NCBI GenBank assembly: GCA_024276495.1
Contig: JAJRXC010000059.1
Coordinates: forward strand, 62,001 to 126,000
DNA from: Actinomycetes bacterium
Lineage (GTDB): Bacteria > Actinomycetota > Acidimicrobiia > Acidimicrobiales > Aldehydirespiratoraceae
Reading direction: 5' to 3'
Length of the DNA stretch: 64,000 nt
Every line of letters starts with the position of its first letter. Positions within the stretch are counted from its first letter, which is position 1. Of the stretch, positions 10,261 to 19,290 are shown in pieces. The notes beneath the pieces are model-generated. The model worked only from the letters and a program-made list of their open reading frames with translations. It was not told where the DNA came from and made no database searches. The position numbers were made by a program, and so were the translations under genes.

Positions 10261-11034
10261 ATGACGGTTCTCGATCCCCCGATCAACCCCCATCCTCCGA
10301 CCCGCCCGGTCAACATCGCCGCGAGCGCGGTCGGTGTCTCGAAGATCTACGGCGCCGGCGACACGGCCGTGCGGGCCCTCGACGGTGTCGATGTCGACTT
10401 CGTCAGCGGCCACTTCACCGCGATCATGGGGCCGTCGGGTTCCGGCAAGTCCACCCTGATGCATTGTCTCGCCGGCCTCGACTCGGTGACGAGCGGCCAG
10501 GTCTTCGTCGGCGACACCGATGTGTCGCGGCTGCGCGAACGCGACCTCACCCTCTTGCGCCGGGACCACGTCGGTTTCGTGTTCCAGGCGTACAACCTCG
10601 TTCCGACGCTCTCCGCGATCGAGAACATCACCTTGCCGATGGACCTCGCCGGGGTGAAGCCCGACACGGAGTGGCTCGATCAGGTCATCGACACCGTGGG
10701 GCTCGCCGATCGCGTCGATCACCGCCCCAACGAGCTTTCGGGTGGTCAGCAGCAGCGGGTTGCGGTGAGTCGGGCCCTGGCCAGTCGGCCCCGGATCGTG
10801 TTCGCCGACGAACCGACCGGCAACCTCGACTCCACCACCGGTGCGGAGATCCTCGACTTCATGCGACGGGCCGTCCGCGAGATGGGCCAGACGATCGTCA
10901 TGGTCACGCACGACCCGGTTGCCGCGTCCTACGCCGACCGCGTCGTGTTCCTCGCCGACGGCCGGATCGTCGACGAGATCCACGCCCCGACGCCGGCCAC
11001 TGTGCTCGATGCCATGAAGACGCTGCGGAGCTGA
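10261..11034 (+). CDS. MacB/LolD-type ABC transporter ATP-binding protein (module 1)
   Basis: The protein has 257 residues with Walker A GPSGSGKST, signature LSGGQQQRVAVSRALASRP, Walker B IVFADEPTGNLDS and H-loop VMVTHDP. The LNLVPTLSA-type Q-loop region and overall form match the ATPases that drive FtsX-like permeases. A GAAAGG stretch 15-20 bases upstream of ATG 10261 may be the ribosome site. Three bases separate it from its permease. It is a close paralogue of the ATPase at 13636-14382. Confidence 0.9.
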   Translation: MTVLDPPINPHPPTRPVNIAASAVGVSKIYGAGDTAVRALDGVDVDFVSGHFTAIMGPSGSGKSTLMHCLAGLDSVTSGQVFVGDTDVSRLRERDLTLLRRDHVGFVFQAYNLVPTLSAIENITLPMDLAGVKPDTEWLDQVIDTVGLADRVDHRPNELSGGQQQRVAVSRALASRPRIVFADEPTGNLDSTTGAEILDFMRRAVREMGQTIVMVTHDPVAASYADRVVFLADGRIVDEIHAPTPATVLDAMKTLRS

Positions 11035-11037
11035 CCG

Positions 11038-13581
11038 ATGCTTCGCCTGACGCTTCGCAACCTCGAGGCCAACAAGGCCCGCTTCGCGATGACCACGTTC
11101 GCCGTGATCCTCGGTGTCGGCTTCGTCGTCGCCAGCTTCGTCATGTCCGACGGTTTGCGTTCGACGTTCGACGACCTGTCCGAGGACATCACCTCCGGCA
11201 CCGATCTTCTCGTCCGCCCGGTCAGCGAGTTCGGTGAGCCACCGCCGCTCGACGAATCGCTCGTCGAGCAGGTGGCGGCGGTCGACGGCGTCGCCAACGC
11301 GGTTGCCCTGGTCGAGTCCGGCGCCAACGCGATCCAACCGATCAAGGCCAACGGCACGACGATCACGACCAACGGGCCGCCTCAGCTGACGTTCGCGTGG
11401 ACCGATGACACCGAGCTCGGTGCGTTCAGCATCGTGGTCGGCCGGGCCCCCGACGGACCGAACGAGTTCTCGATGGACTTCGACGCGGCCGCGAGGAACG
11501 ACTTCGTCGTCGGGAACACGTACGACCTCGTCACCCCGGCCGGGATCTGGCCCGATGTCGAGCTCGTCGCGACCACCAGCTTCGGCGCGGACAACGAGAC
11601 CGTCGGCGCCACGCTGATGCACGTCTCGCTCGATGAGGCCCAGCGATGGTTCGGTGCCGAGGGTCGGGTCGACCAGATCCCGATCCGGCTCGACCCGGGT
11701 GCCGACGCCGACGCGGTGGCCGCGGAGATCACGGCGCTGCTCGGCACCACCTCCGCGGAGATCGTCGACAACGCGACCGTCACCGCCGAGCAACAAGAGG
11801 AGTTCGACCAGGGCATCACCATCATCGGCAACGTGCTGTTGGGGTTCGCGATCGTGTCGCTGTTCGTGTCGATCTTCATCATCTACAACACGTTCGCGAT
11901 CGTCCTCGGCCAGCGAATCCGTGAGATGGGCCTGCTCCGGGCGATCGGCGCCGACCCGACCCAACTGCGGCGTTCGGTGATCGCCGAGGCGGTGATCGTC
12001 GGGCTCGTCGCGAGCGTGATCGGCCTGGGCGCCGGGATCGGCATCGCCGCCGGGCTCACCGCACTGTTCGAGGCGATCGGCGCCGGTCTCCCCGACTACC
12101 CGACGATTCTCTCCCCACGGACCGTGATGCTCGCCTTGACCCTCGGGGTTGGGGTGACGGTCGTGTCCTCGATCGGCCCGGCCCGGTCGGCCTCGACCGT
12201 CACACCGATCGAGGCGCTGCGCGACGGGGCCACCATCAGCGACGAGAACGGCCGCCGTCGCCTCGTCGCCGGTGGCGTCACCCTCGTCGGCGGGCTCGGT
12301 CTCGGGGCGTTCGGCCTGTTCGGCCCCGGTCTGGCGACCCTCGCCCTCGTCTTGGTGCTCGGCGTCGCCGCCGTCGCGGTGTTCCTCGGGCTGACGCTCG
12401 CCGGTCCGGCCGTCGCCCGGCCGCTCACCTCCGGGTTGGGCTGGCCCTTGACCAAGGTGATGGGCACCGCAGGTGCTCTCGCCCGCGGCAACGCCAGCCG
12501 CAATCCCCGACGCACCGCCACCACCGCCGCCGCGCTGATGATCGGGCTCGCCCTCGTCACCACCGGCTACGTCGTCGGCGCGTCGGTGAAGGCGAGTCTC
12601 GGCAACCTGATCGAGCAGTCGGTCACCGCCGACTACGTGATCGGCGGCAACGACGAGACCGGCATCTCGGCCGCCGTGGCCGATGACCTCGAGGCGTCCG
12701 GTCGGTTCCGCGCCGTGACCGGCGTGCGCGACGACGCCGCCCGGCTGGGCCCCGACGTGCGGGAGGTGACCGCCCTCGATCTCGGCGTCGTCGGTGATCT
12801 GTTCGACATCGACGTGCGATCCGGGGCGCTTCCGTCGACCGACGCGACCGACGTGATCGTCGTCCACGAGGACCTCGCCGCCGATCTCGGAGTGGAAGTG
12901 GGCGACTCGGTTCCCATCGAGTTCGCCACCGGCTTCACCGCCGAGCTCGAGGTCGCGGCGATCTACGCCGACACGACGATCTTCGAAGACCCGCTGGTTC
13001 CCGACCAGCTCTTCGACGCGGCCGGCGCCACGACCGTCGACAGTTGGATCGCGGCGCGCCTTCCCGACGGTGTCGACACCACGGAGGTCGCGCCGTTCAT
13101 CGAGGGGATCCAAGACCGCTACCCGCAGGTGTCGATCGACACGGCGTCGGAGTTCCAGGAACAGTTCGAGTCGACGATCGACAGTGCCCTGCTGATCATC
13201 AACGCCCTGCTGGCCCTGGCTGTGCTGATCGCGCTGATCGGGATCGCCAACACGTTGGCCCTGAGCGTGTATGAACGCACCCGCGAGCTCGGCCTGCTTC
13301 GCGCCGTCGGCATGACCCGACGTCAGACCCGCCGCATGGTCCGATGGGAAGCGGTGCTCGTCGCCTTGTTCGGCGCGGTCCTCGGCGTCGCCGCCGGCAC
13401 CGTGTTCGGCTGGGGCGTCGTCAACGCCCTCCCCGACGACACCTTCGGCGGCACGCTCCGGATCCCGATCGGTCAGATCGTCCAGGTCGTCGTGCTCGCC
13501 GCGATCGCGACCCTCGTGGCGGCGTGGCTCCCGGCCCGCCGGGCCGGGAGGCTCGATGTCCTCGACGCGATCGGCCAGTGA
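11038..13581 (+). CDS. FtsX-like ABC transporter permease (module 1)
   Basis: The protein has 847 residues. An N-terminal membrane segment (RFAMTTFAVILGVGFVVASF) is followed by an extracytoplasmic MacB-like domain to about residue 260. A first FtsX block of three membrane helices has the IREMGLLRAIGADPTQLRRSV motif. A two-helix spacer, a second extracytoplasmic domain and a final FtsX block with RTRELGLLRAVGMTRRQTRRMV complete the protein. FtsX-like permeases of this type use cytoplasmic ATP hydrolysis for mechanical work on lipids, peptides or lipoproteins outside the membrane. The substrate is unknown. Confidence 0.88.
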   Translation: MLRLTLRNLEANKARFAMTTFAVILGVGFVVASFVMSDGLRSTFDDLSEDITSGTDLLVRPVSEFGEPPPLDESLVEQVAAVDGVANAVALVESGANAIQPIKANGTTITTNGPPQLTFAWTDDTELGAFSIVVGRAPDGPNEFSMDFDAAARNDFVVGNTYDLVTPAGIWPDVELVATTSFGADNETVGATLMHVSLDEAQRWFGAEGRVDQIPIRLDPGADADAVAAEITALLGTTSAEIVDNATVTAEQQEEFDQGITIIGNVLLGFAIVSLFVSIFIIYNTFAIVLGQRIREMGLLRAIGADPTQLRRSVIAEAVIVGLVASVIGLGAGIGIAAGLTALFEAIGAGLPDYPTILSPRTVMLALTLGVGVTVVSSIGPARSASTVTPIEALRDGATISDENGRRRLVAGGVTLVGGLGLGAFGLFGPGLATLALVLVLGVAAVAVFLGLTLAGPAVARPLTSGLGWPLTKVMGTAGALARGNASRNPRRTATTAAALMIGLALVTTGYVVGASVKASLGNLIEQSVTADYVIGGNDETGISAAVADDLEASGRFRAVTGVRDDAARLGPDVREVTALDLGVVGDLFDIDVRSGALPSTDATDVIVVHEDLAADLGVEVGDSVPIEFATGFTAELEVAAIYADTTIFEDPLVPDQLFDAAGATTVDSWIAARLPDGVDTTEVAPFIEGIQDRYPQVSIDTASEFQEQFESTIDSALLIINALLALAVLIALIGIANTLALSVYERTRELGLLRAVGMTRRQTRRMVRWEAVLVALFGAVLGVAAGTVFGWGVVNALPDDTFGGTLRIPIGQIVQVVVLAAIATLVAAWLPARRAGRLDVLDAIGQ

Positions 13582-13635
13582 CCCCCGTCTCCGTCCCGTA
13601 GCCTTCACCCCAGCTCGCCCCCCATCGGAGTTCCC

Positions 13636-14382
13636 ATGGCACAGACCACTGTCACGACCCAACCGGCTGCCCGGGCCGTGGGCGCAACGAAGATCTACGG
13701 CGTGGGCGACACCGAGGTCCGTGCGCTCGACGGGATCGATGTCGAGTTCGAACGGGGACGGTTCACCGCGATCATGGGCCCGTCGGGATCGGGCAAGTCG
13801 ACGCTGATGCACTGCCAGGCCGGCCTCGACACCCTGACCGCGGGCAAGGTCTTCATCGGCGACACCGATCTGTCGTCGTTGGGCGAACGCGAGCTGACCC
13901 TCCTGCGCCGCGACAACGTTGGTTTCGTGTTCCAGGCGTTCAACCTCGTCCCGACCCTGTCCGCCCTCGAGAACATCACCCTGCCGATGGACCTCGCCGG
14001 GGTGAAACCCGACGAGGAGTGGCTCGACCTCGTGATCGACACCGTCGGCCTCCGCGACCGTCTGACCCACCGACCCAACGAGCTGTCGGGCGGCCAGCAA
14101 CAGCGGGTCGCGGTCAGTCGGGCCCTCGCCGGCCGACCCGAGATCATCTTCGCCGACGAACCAACCGGCAACGTCGACTCCACCACCGGCGCCGAGATCC
14201 TCCAGTTCATGAAGCACGCGGTCGACACCCTCGGGCAGACGATCGTGATGGTCACTCACGATCCGGTCGCCGCGTCGTACGCCGACCGGGTGGTCTTCCT
14301 CGCCGACGGCAAGGTCGTCGGCGAATTGCACGACCCCGACGCCGAGCGGGTGATCGACCACATGAAGCAGCTGCGCGGATGA
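13636..14382 (+). CDS. MacB/LolD-type ABC transporter ATP-binding protein (module 2)
   Basis: The protein has 248 residues with Walker A GPSGSGKST, signature LSGGQQQRVAVSRALAGRP and Walker B IIFADEPTGNVDS. It is so close to the ATPase of module 1 (nearly colinear, same ATGAPS-like spacing throughout) that the two arose by tandem duplication. ATG 13636 follows a CGGAG ribosome site. The stop overlaps the permease start (ATGA). Confidence 0.9.
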   Translation: MAQTTVTTQPAARAVGATKIYGVGDTEVRALDGIDVEFERGRFTAIMGPSGSGKSTLMHCQAGLDTLTAGKVFIGDTDLSSLGERELTLLRRDNVGFVFQAFNLVPTLSALENITLPMDLAGVKPDEEWLDLVIDTVGLRDRLTHRPNELSGGQQQRVAVSRALAGRPEIIFADEPTGNVDSTTGAEILQFMKHAVDTLGQTIVMVTHDPVAASYADRVVFLADGKVVGELHDPDAERVIDHMKQLRG

Positions 14383-17300
14383 TCTGGAAGCTCATCCGGC
14401 GCAATGTCACGAGCAAACCCTTTCGCTTTCTGCTGACCTGCTCGGCGGTGACCGCCGGGGTCATGTTCACCGTCGGCGTCTTCGTCTTCACCGACGGCGC
14501 CCGCCAGGTATTCGCCGACCTCGCCGAGAACATCGAGGGAGACGTCGATCTGGAGGTCCGCACCGCGATCGAGTTCGGGGAGGACCACAACCGCCCCCAG
14601 CTCGCTCCCGAGGTGGCCGAGACGATGCGTCGGGTCCCCGGGGTGACCGGGATCCAACCCCGGGTGCTCAAGTTGGGCGTCATCCCGATCGACGGCGACG
14701 GCGAGCTCCAAAATGCCGGCTTCGGTGTCAACATCGGTCTCAACTGGGAGGACGAGACGCCCAGCCCGCGCCTGTTCATCCAGGACGGCCGACCCCCGTC
14801 GGGCGACGAGTTCGCGCTCGACACCGACGCGTTCGCCGCCGGCGACTTCGAGATCGGCGGCACGTACACGATCCAGACACCGACCGGGCCGCACGACTTC
14901 ACGCTCGTCGGGACCTTCTTCTTCGGATCCGAGAGCGACAACCTGCTGCTCGGCGGCAGCAAGCAGGTGGCGTTCGACACCCCGACGGCGCTGGAGGTCC
15001 TCAACGACGGGGCCGGCTACGACGGGATCAGCGCGAGCGTCGAGCCCGGCGCCGATCGCGAGACGGTCATCGCGAACCTGCAGGCGGTGCTCCCGTCCGG
15101 GCTCGAGGTCGTCGACGGCGAGTTGCTGGTCGCCGAGCAGAGCGACAACTTCGGCCAGTTCGTCAACGTGTTCCGCGGCATCCTTTTGGCGTTCGCGATC
15201 ATCATCCTCGCCGTCTCGGCGTTCGTGATCTTCAACGTCTTCACCATCCTCATCGGCCAGCGGGTCCGGGAGCTCGGACTGCTCCGGGCCGTCGGGGCGA
15301 CCGGCAATCAGGTGACCGCCACCCTGCTCGGAGAGGCGGCGATGGTCGGGATCGTCTCGACGGTGCTCGGCATCGCGCTCGGTGTGGCGCTCGGCGTCGG
15401 GCTGGGATGGCTGCTGGTGGTCCTCGAGCTCGGACCGGGCGAGACCGCGCTCGTGCTGAAGCCGGCGACCTTCATCGTCGGCACCGCGATCGGCATGCTG
15501 GTCACGGTGGCGAGCGCGGTCGTGCCCGCGGTCCGGGCCCGCCACCTCAGCCCCATGGCCGCGTTGCGCGACGATGCCCGCCTGGTGCGAGTCGTTCCCC
15601 TCCGGAGCTTCGTGCTCGGCGTCCCGATCCTGGTTGTCTCGTGGGCGGTGCTGGCGTTCGGTCTGGCGAACGGCGAGTGGTTGATGATCCCGGTGTTCGG
15701 TGCCATCGCCGCCTTCGGCAACGCGTTCGGCCTCCGCCGCATCCACCATCAGGCCGGACGATTCGCGACCCTCGCGTTCGGCACGATCACCATCGGCTTG
15801 TCGGTGGTGCTCGACCTGGGCACCCTCGAGCTCCTGATGCTGCTGGCCGTCGCCGCCGTCACCTTGTTTCTCGGTGTCAACTCGCTCAGCCCGGCGCTCG
15901 CCCGCCCGGTGAGCGACTTCATCGGCCGTTGGCCGCTGGCGATCATGCTGGGAATCGGCGGTGTCCTGATCGTCCTGCTCGGCGTCGGGATCATCGGCGG
16001 TTCGGTCTACTTCCTGGCGTTGGCCGTCTTCGATGTGGTCACCGACTTCGACGGCGCCGGCCTTCTGGCCGTCCCGGGATCACTTCTGTTGACCGCGATC
16101 GGCGCCCTGGTGCTCGTCATGGGCATCCGGTCGATCGACGCATCGTTCATCATGGGTTGGTCGTTTCGGCACGTCGTCACCGGCATCGGTGTCTTCGGGC
16201 TCGGCGCGGCCGGCGCGATCGCCGGGCTCAGCGGCATCGCCGCCATCCTGACCGCCGAGTGGTCCCGGGTCCCGCTCGTCGCGATCGGAGGGCTCGTGCT
16301 GGCCGGGGCCATCTGGCTGCGCCGGCGATTCCTGCCCGCGGCGCTGAAGGCCAACGCCCGAATGGCGCGTGAGAACGCGGGTCGCAGCCCCCGGCGAACC
16401 GCGTCGGCCGCCGCCGCGCTGATGATCGGCGTGGCCCTGGTGAGCACCGCGAGTGTCGTGACCGAGTCGTTCAAGGCGACGTTCGCCGACATCCTCGAGG
16501 AGCGGGTCATCTCCGACTGGTTCATCGCCCCGCAGAACAGCTTCGATCCCACCGGATCGTTCAGCTCCGATCTCGCGGCACGGCTCGACGAGCTTCCCGA
16601 GGTCGACTCCGTCATCAGCTTCCGGTTCAGCTTCGAGGCGTTCAAGACGGTGTTCGACGACGAGGTGCGCGACGCATCGGCCGTCGACCTCGCCGAGTCG
16701 CTCGACCATCTCGATCCCGGATTCGTGGCGTTCGACCCCACCATCCTCGGCCCGGAGACGATCTGGGTCCACGAGAACGTCGCCGCCGACGAGTGGCTCA
16801 ACATCGGCGACGCCTTCGCCATCGAGTTCAACGACGGCACGATCGAACCGGTCCGCCTCGGGGGAATCTACGAGGACCTGTCGATCTACGGCCCTGTCGT
16901 CATCGACATCTCGTTGTGGGAACGACACTTCCCGACCGGTCAGGACCAGTTCGTCTCCGTGATCATGGACGACGGCATCAGCGAGGACGCGGCCCGTACC
17001 GCGATCACCGCGGTCACCGACGATTTCCCGGAGGTGAAGGCGCAGACGAAGACCGAGTTCCAAAAGGAGCAGGAAGGTCAGATCGACAACATCTTGCAGA
17101 CGTTCACGGTGTTGCTGTTGATCGCCATCGCCGTCGCCCTGCTCGGCATCTCGATCACCCTCGCCCTGTCGGTGTTCGAACGCACTCGGGAGCTGGGTCT
17201 TGTCCGGGCGGTCGGCATGACCTCACGCCAGATGATGCGAATGGTGTTGTTCGAGGGCGCGATCATCGCCGCGTTCGGAGGGTTCCTCGGTGTGGCACTC

Positions 17301-17486
17301 GGGACCGTGTTCGGCGCCGCAGCGGTGCTCGTCATTCCCGACACCTTCATCAGCAGCCTCTCGATTCCCGTCGGCCGGCTGGTCCAGTACATGGCGTTGG
17401 CATCGGTGTTCGGCATCGGCGCGGCGATCATCCCGGCTCGTCGCGCCGCCCGGCTCGATGTGCTCGATGCCATCTCCCGAAGCTGA
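14379..17486 (+). CDS. FtsX-like ABC transporter permease with enlarged central membrane domain (module 2)
   Basis: The protein has 1035 residues, 188 more than its paralogue in module 1. The N-terminal membrane helix, extracytoplasmic domain and FtsX block (RVRELGLLRAVGATGNQVTATLL) match. The middle (about residues 405-660) holds roughly eight predicted membrane helices where module 1 has two. A second extracytoplasmic domain and a final FtsX block (RTRELGLVRAVGMTSRQMMRMV) follow. The start at ATG 14379 overlaps the ATPase stop. The extra helices may give this pump a different client or partner. Confidence 0.88.
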   Translation: MIWKLIRRNVTSKPFRFLLTCSAVTAGVMFTVGVFVFTDGARQVFADLAENIEGDVDLEVRTAIEFGEDHNRPQLAPEVAETMRRVPGVTGIQPRVLKLGVIPIDGDGELQNAGFGVNIGLNWEDETPSPRLFIQDGRPPSGDEFALDTDAFAAGDFEIGGTYTIQTPTGPHDFTLVGTFFFGSESDNLLLGGSKQVAFDTPTALEVLNDGAGYDGISASVEPGADRETVIANLQAVLPSGLEVVDGELLVAEQSDNFGQFVNVFRGILLAFAIIILAVSAFVIFNVFTILIGQRVRELGLLRAVGATGNQVTATLLGEAAMVGIVSTVLGIALGVALGVGLGWLLVVLELGPGETALVLKPATFIVGTAIGMLVTVASAVVPAVRARHLSPMAALRDDARLVRVVPLRSFVLGVPILVVSWAVLAFGLANGEWLMIPVFGAIAAFGNAFGLRRIHHQAGRFATLAFGTITIGLSVVLDLGTLELLMLLAVAAVTLFLGVNSLSPALARPVSDFIGRWPLAIMLGIGGVLIVLLGVGIIGGSVYFLALAVFDVVTDFDGAGLLAVPGSLLLTAIGALVLVMGIRSIDASFIMGWSFRHVVTGIGVFGLGAAGAIAGLSGIAAILTAEWSRVPLVAIGGLVLAGAIWLRRRFLPAALKANARMARENAGRSPRRTASAAAALMIGVALVSTASVVTESFKATFADILEERVISDWFIAPQNSFDPTGSFSSDLAARLDELPEVDSVISFRFSFEAFKTVFDDEVRDASAVDLAESLDHLDPGFVAFDPTILGPETIWVHENVAADEWLNIGDAFAIEFNDGTIEPVRLGGIYEDLSIYGPVVIDISLWERHFPTGQDQFVSVIMDDGISEDAARTAITAVTDDFPEVKAQTKTEFQKEQEGQIDNILQTFTVLLLIAIAVALLGISITLALSVFERTRELGLVRAVGMTSRQMMRMVLFEGAIIAAFGGFLGVALGTVFGAAAVLVIPDTFISSLSIPVGRLVQYMALASVFGIGAAIIPARRAARLDVLDAISRS

Positions 17487-17595
17487 TCTTCGCCCCTCGA
17501 CACCCGCCGGCTGCTCAGTTTTTCGCAGAATCGGCCGACAGAACCTCGATGCAGCGGTTTCTCCCCACGGCCCGACCGATCATCGGCGCGCCCCT

Positions 17596-18234
17596 GTGAC
17601 CCCAGATCGGGTGACCGTGCTGATCGCCGGCGATCCGGGCATCGGGGCGCCGCCGGCGATCCCTGCGGGAGCCGAGATCGACGTCGTCGGCCAGGTCGAC
17701 ACCGGAAACGAGGCCATCTCGATGGTCTTGACCGAGCTCCCCGACGTGCTCCTGCTCGACACCCGGATCCTGGAGACCGACGCCCGCGCCGTGTGTCGAC
17801 GCATCCGCGAGTGGGCGCCGGCCACCCGGGTTCTCGCCGCGACCGAGCACGACGACGAGCAGGCCTACACGACGGTGGTCGCCGGTGCCGCCGGTGCGGT
17901 GCGCCGCGACGTCGACAACGCGACGATCGTCGCCGCGTTGAGCGAGGTCGCCCGCGGCGAATCGGTGCTTCTGCCGCGAATGGCATCGCGCCTGCTGCAC
18001 GACCTCGACGCCTGGGCCGAACGCTCGGCCGATCCGCTCCATCCCCCACCGACGCTCACCGCAACCGAGCGCGAGGTGCTCACCCGCATCGGTCAAGGCG
18101 TGGATCCGGCCATGATCGCGGTCACCCACGCGGTCACGTCGCATCTCGTGAACCTCCACGCCGGTTTCGCCGTGGCGAAGCTCCACCGCTACGTGCTCGG
18201 CAGCGAACGCATCGCGGCCGACCGCCGACGCTGA
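17596..18234 (+). CDS. Atypical LuxR-family response regulator with degenerate receiver domain
   Basis: The protein has 212 residues. The receiver-like half keeps an aspartate at the phosphorylation position (D55 in VLLLDTRI). The usual acidic pair is reduced to AGDP, and the switch lysine is replaced (GAVRRD where the regulator at 9441 has GFLLKD). The C-terminal half keeps LTATEREVLTRIGQGVDPAMIAV and a recognisable HTH frame, although the recognition helix is poor. It may act without phosphorylation. The start is uncertain: GTG 17596 or GTG 17611, neither with a strong ribosome site. It lies 109 bases behind the second permease, on the same strand. Confidence 0.7.
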   Translation: MTPDRVTVLIAGDPGIGAPPAIPAGAEIDVVGQVDTGNEAISMVLTELPDVLLLDTRILETDARAVCRRIREWAPATRVLAATEHDDEQAYTTVVAGAAGAVRRDVDNATIVAALSEVARGESVLLPRMASRLLHDLDAWAERSADPLHPPPTLTATEREVLTRIGQGVDPAMIAVTHAVTSHLVNLHAGFAVAKLHRYVLGSERIAADRRR

Positions 18235-18252
18235 CGGGGCGAACGCCCGGGG

Positions 18253-19287
18253 TCAGTCGTCGACGCCGAGCACCGTGGCGACATCGTCGGCCAGCCGGTC
18301 GACCCCATCGCGGGCGGCCCTGCTGATCCCTCCGAACACGGTGAACGAGTGGGTGAGCGCTCGCTCGGTGCGATGGATCACGGCGACGCCGGCTGCGTCG
18401 AGTGCCGCCGCGTAGCGATCGCCTTCGTCGCGGAGCGGATCGAACCCGGCCGTGACCACCACCGCGGGGGCGAGTCCCCACAGTTCGGTGGCAAGGCCGG
18501 GACTGGCCCGAAGGTCCGACGCGGCACCGGGGTCGGGGAGCGACTGGTGAAGGAAGAACGCGAGGGTGGTGGCCGACAGCGGGAAGGTCTCCGCGCACGA
18601 GTCGCGGCTTCCTCCCGACGCGGTTTGGTCGATGCCGGGATAGACGAGGATCTGCGCGGCCGGTTGGGGCACCCCCCGGTGACGGGCCTCCTGGCAGACG
18701 ACGGCCGAGAGCATCCCTCCCGCCGAGGTGCCGGCGACGGCGACCCGGGCCGGGTCGACGCCAAGTCCTTCGGCCTGGTCGACGACCCATTGGTGGGCTG
18801 CCACCCCGTCGTCGATCCATGCGGGGAACGGGTGCTCGGGGGCCAGCCGGTAGTCGACCGACACGACGACGGCGCCGCAACGATCGGCGAGGGTGGTGCA
18901 CAGGGCGTGGTCGCTGTCGAGGTCGCCTATCACGAAGCCGCCCTGGTGGTACCAGACGATCGCGGGGGCGGCGCCGGTCGCGGTCGCGGGGTGGTAGATG
19001 CGGACTCCGAGCTCCCCGGCCGGACCGGGAATCGTCCGGTCGTGGGTCGCGACGGACGCGACCGGGTTGTGTTGGGTGGCGGCGACCATCTCGCGAAACG
19101 CGGCGCGGACGGTGTCGACGGTCGGCGGGCCGTCACCGGCTCGTTTCATGGCGAGCGTGGCGAAGGCCTGCATCTGGAGATCGAGGGTGTTGCCGTCGAT
19201 GACCAGAGGCGCTCCGGCGATTCGCCGCAGCAGTCGTTTCGGAAGGCGGCTGGTCGTGCGGGCCGTGGTGCGGGCGATGTTGACCAT
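18253..19287 (-). CDS. Alpha/beta hydrolase of the hormone-sensitive lipase family
   Basis: The protein has 344 residues. The HSL oxyanion motif reads HQGGF (H114-G117) where HGGG is usual. The nucleophile S188 lies in GTSAGG, D283 in TAGFDPLRDEG and H313 in LTHSF, so the catalytic triad is complete. These enzymes hydrolyse short or medium acyl esters. The N-terminal 60 residues form a basic cap-like region. It follows guaB by three bases and is probably co-transcribed with it, though no metabolic link is obvious. Confidence 0.85.
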   Translation of the reverse strand: MVNIARTTARTTSRLPKRLLRRIAGAPLVIDGNTLDLQMQAFATLAMKRAGDGPPTVDTVRAAFREMVAATQHNPVASVATHDRTIPGPAGELGVRIYHPATATGAAPAIVWYHQGGFVIGDLDSDHALCTTLADRCGAVVVSVDYRLAPEHPFPAWIDDGVAAHQWVVDQAEGLGVDPARVAVAGTSAGGMLSAVVCQEARHRGVPQPAAQILVYPGIDQTASGGSRDSCAETFPLSATTLAFFLHQSLPDPGAASDLRASPGLATELWGLAPAVVVTAGFDPLRDEGDRYAAALDAAGVAVIHRTERALTHSFTVFGGISRAARDGVDRLADDVATVLGVDD

Positions 19288-19290
19288 GGT

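Noticed and set aside
9799-14361. Open frame of about 1520 codons on the minus strand across the exporter genes
   Set aside because: It lies antisense to well-supported ABC and FtsX genes, is full of Gly, Asp, Arg and Val repeats, and shows no motif.
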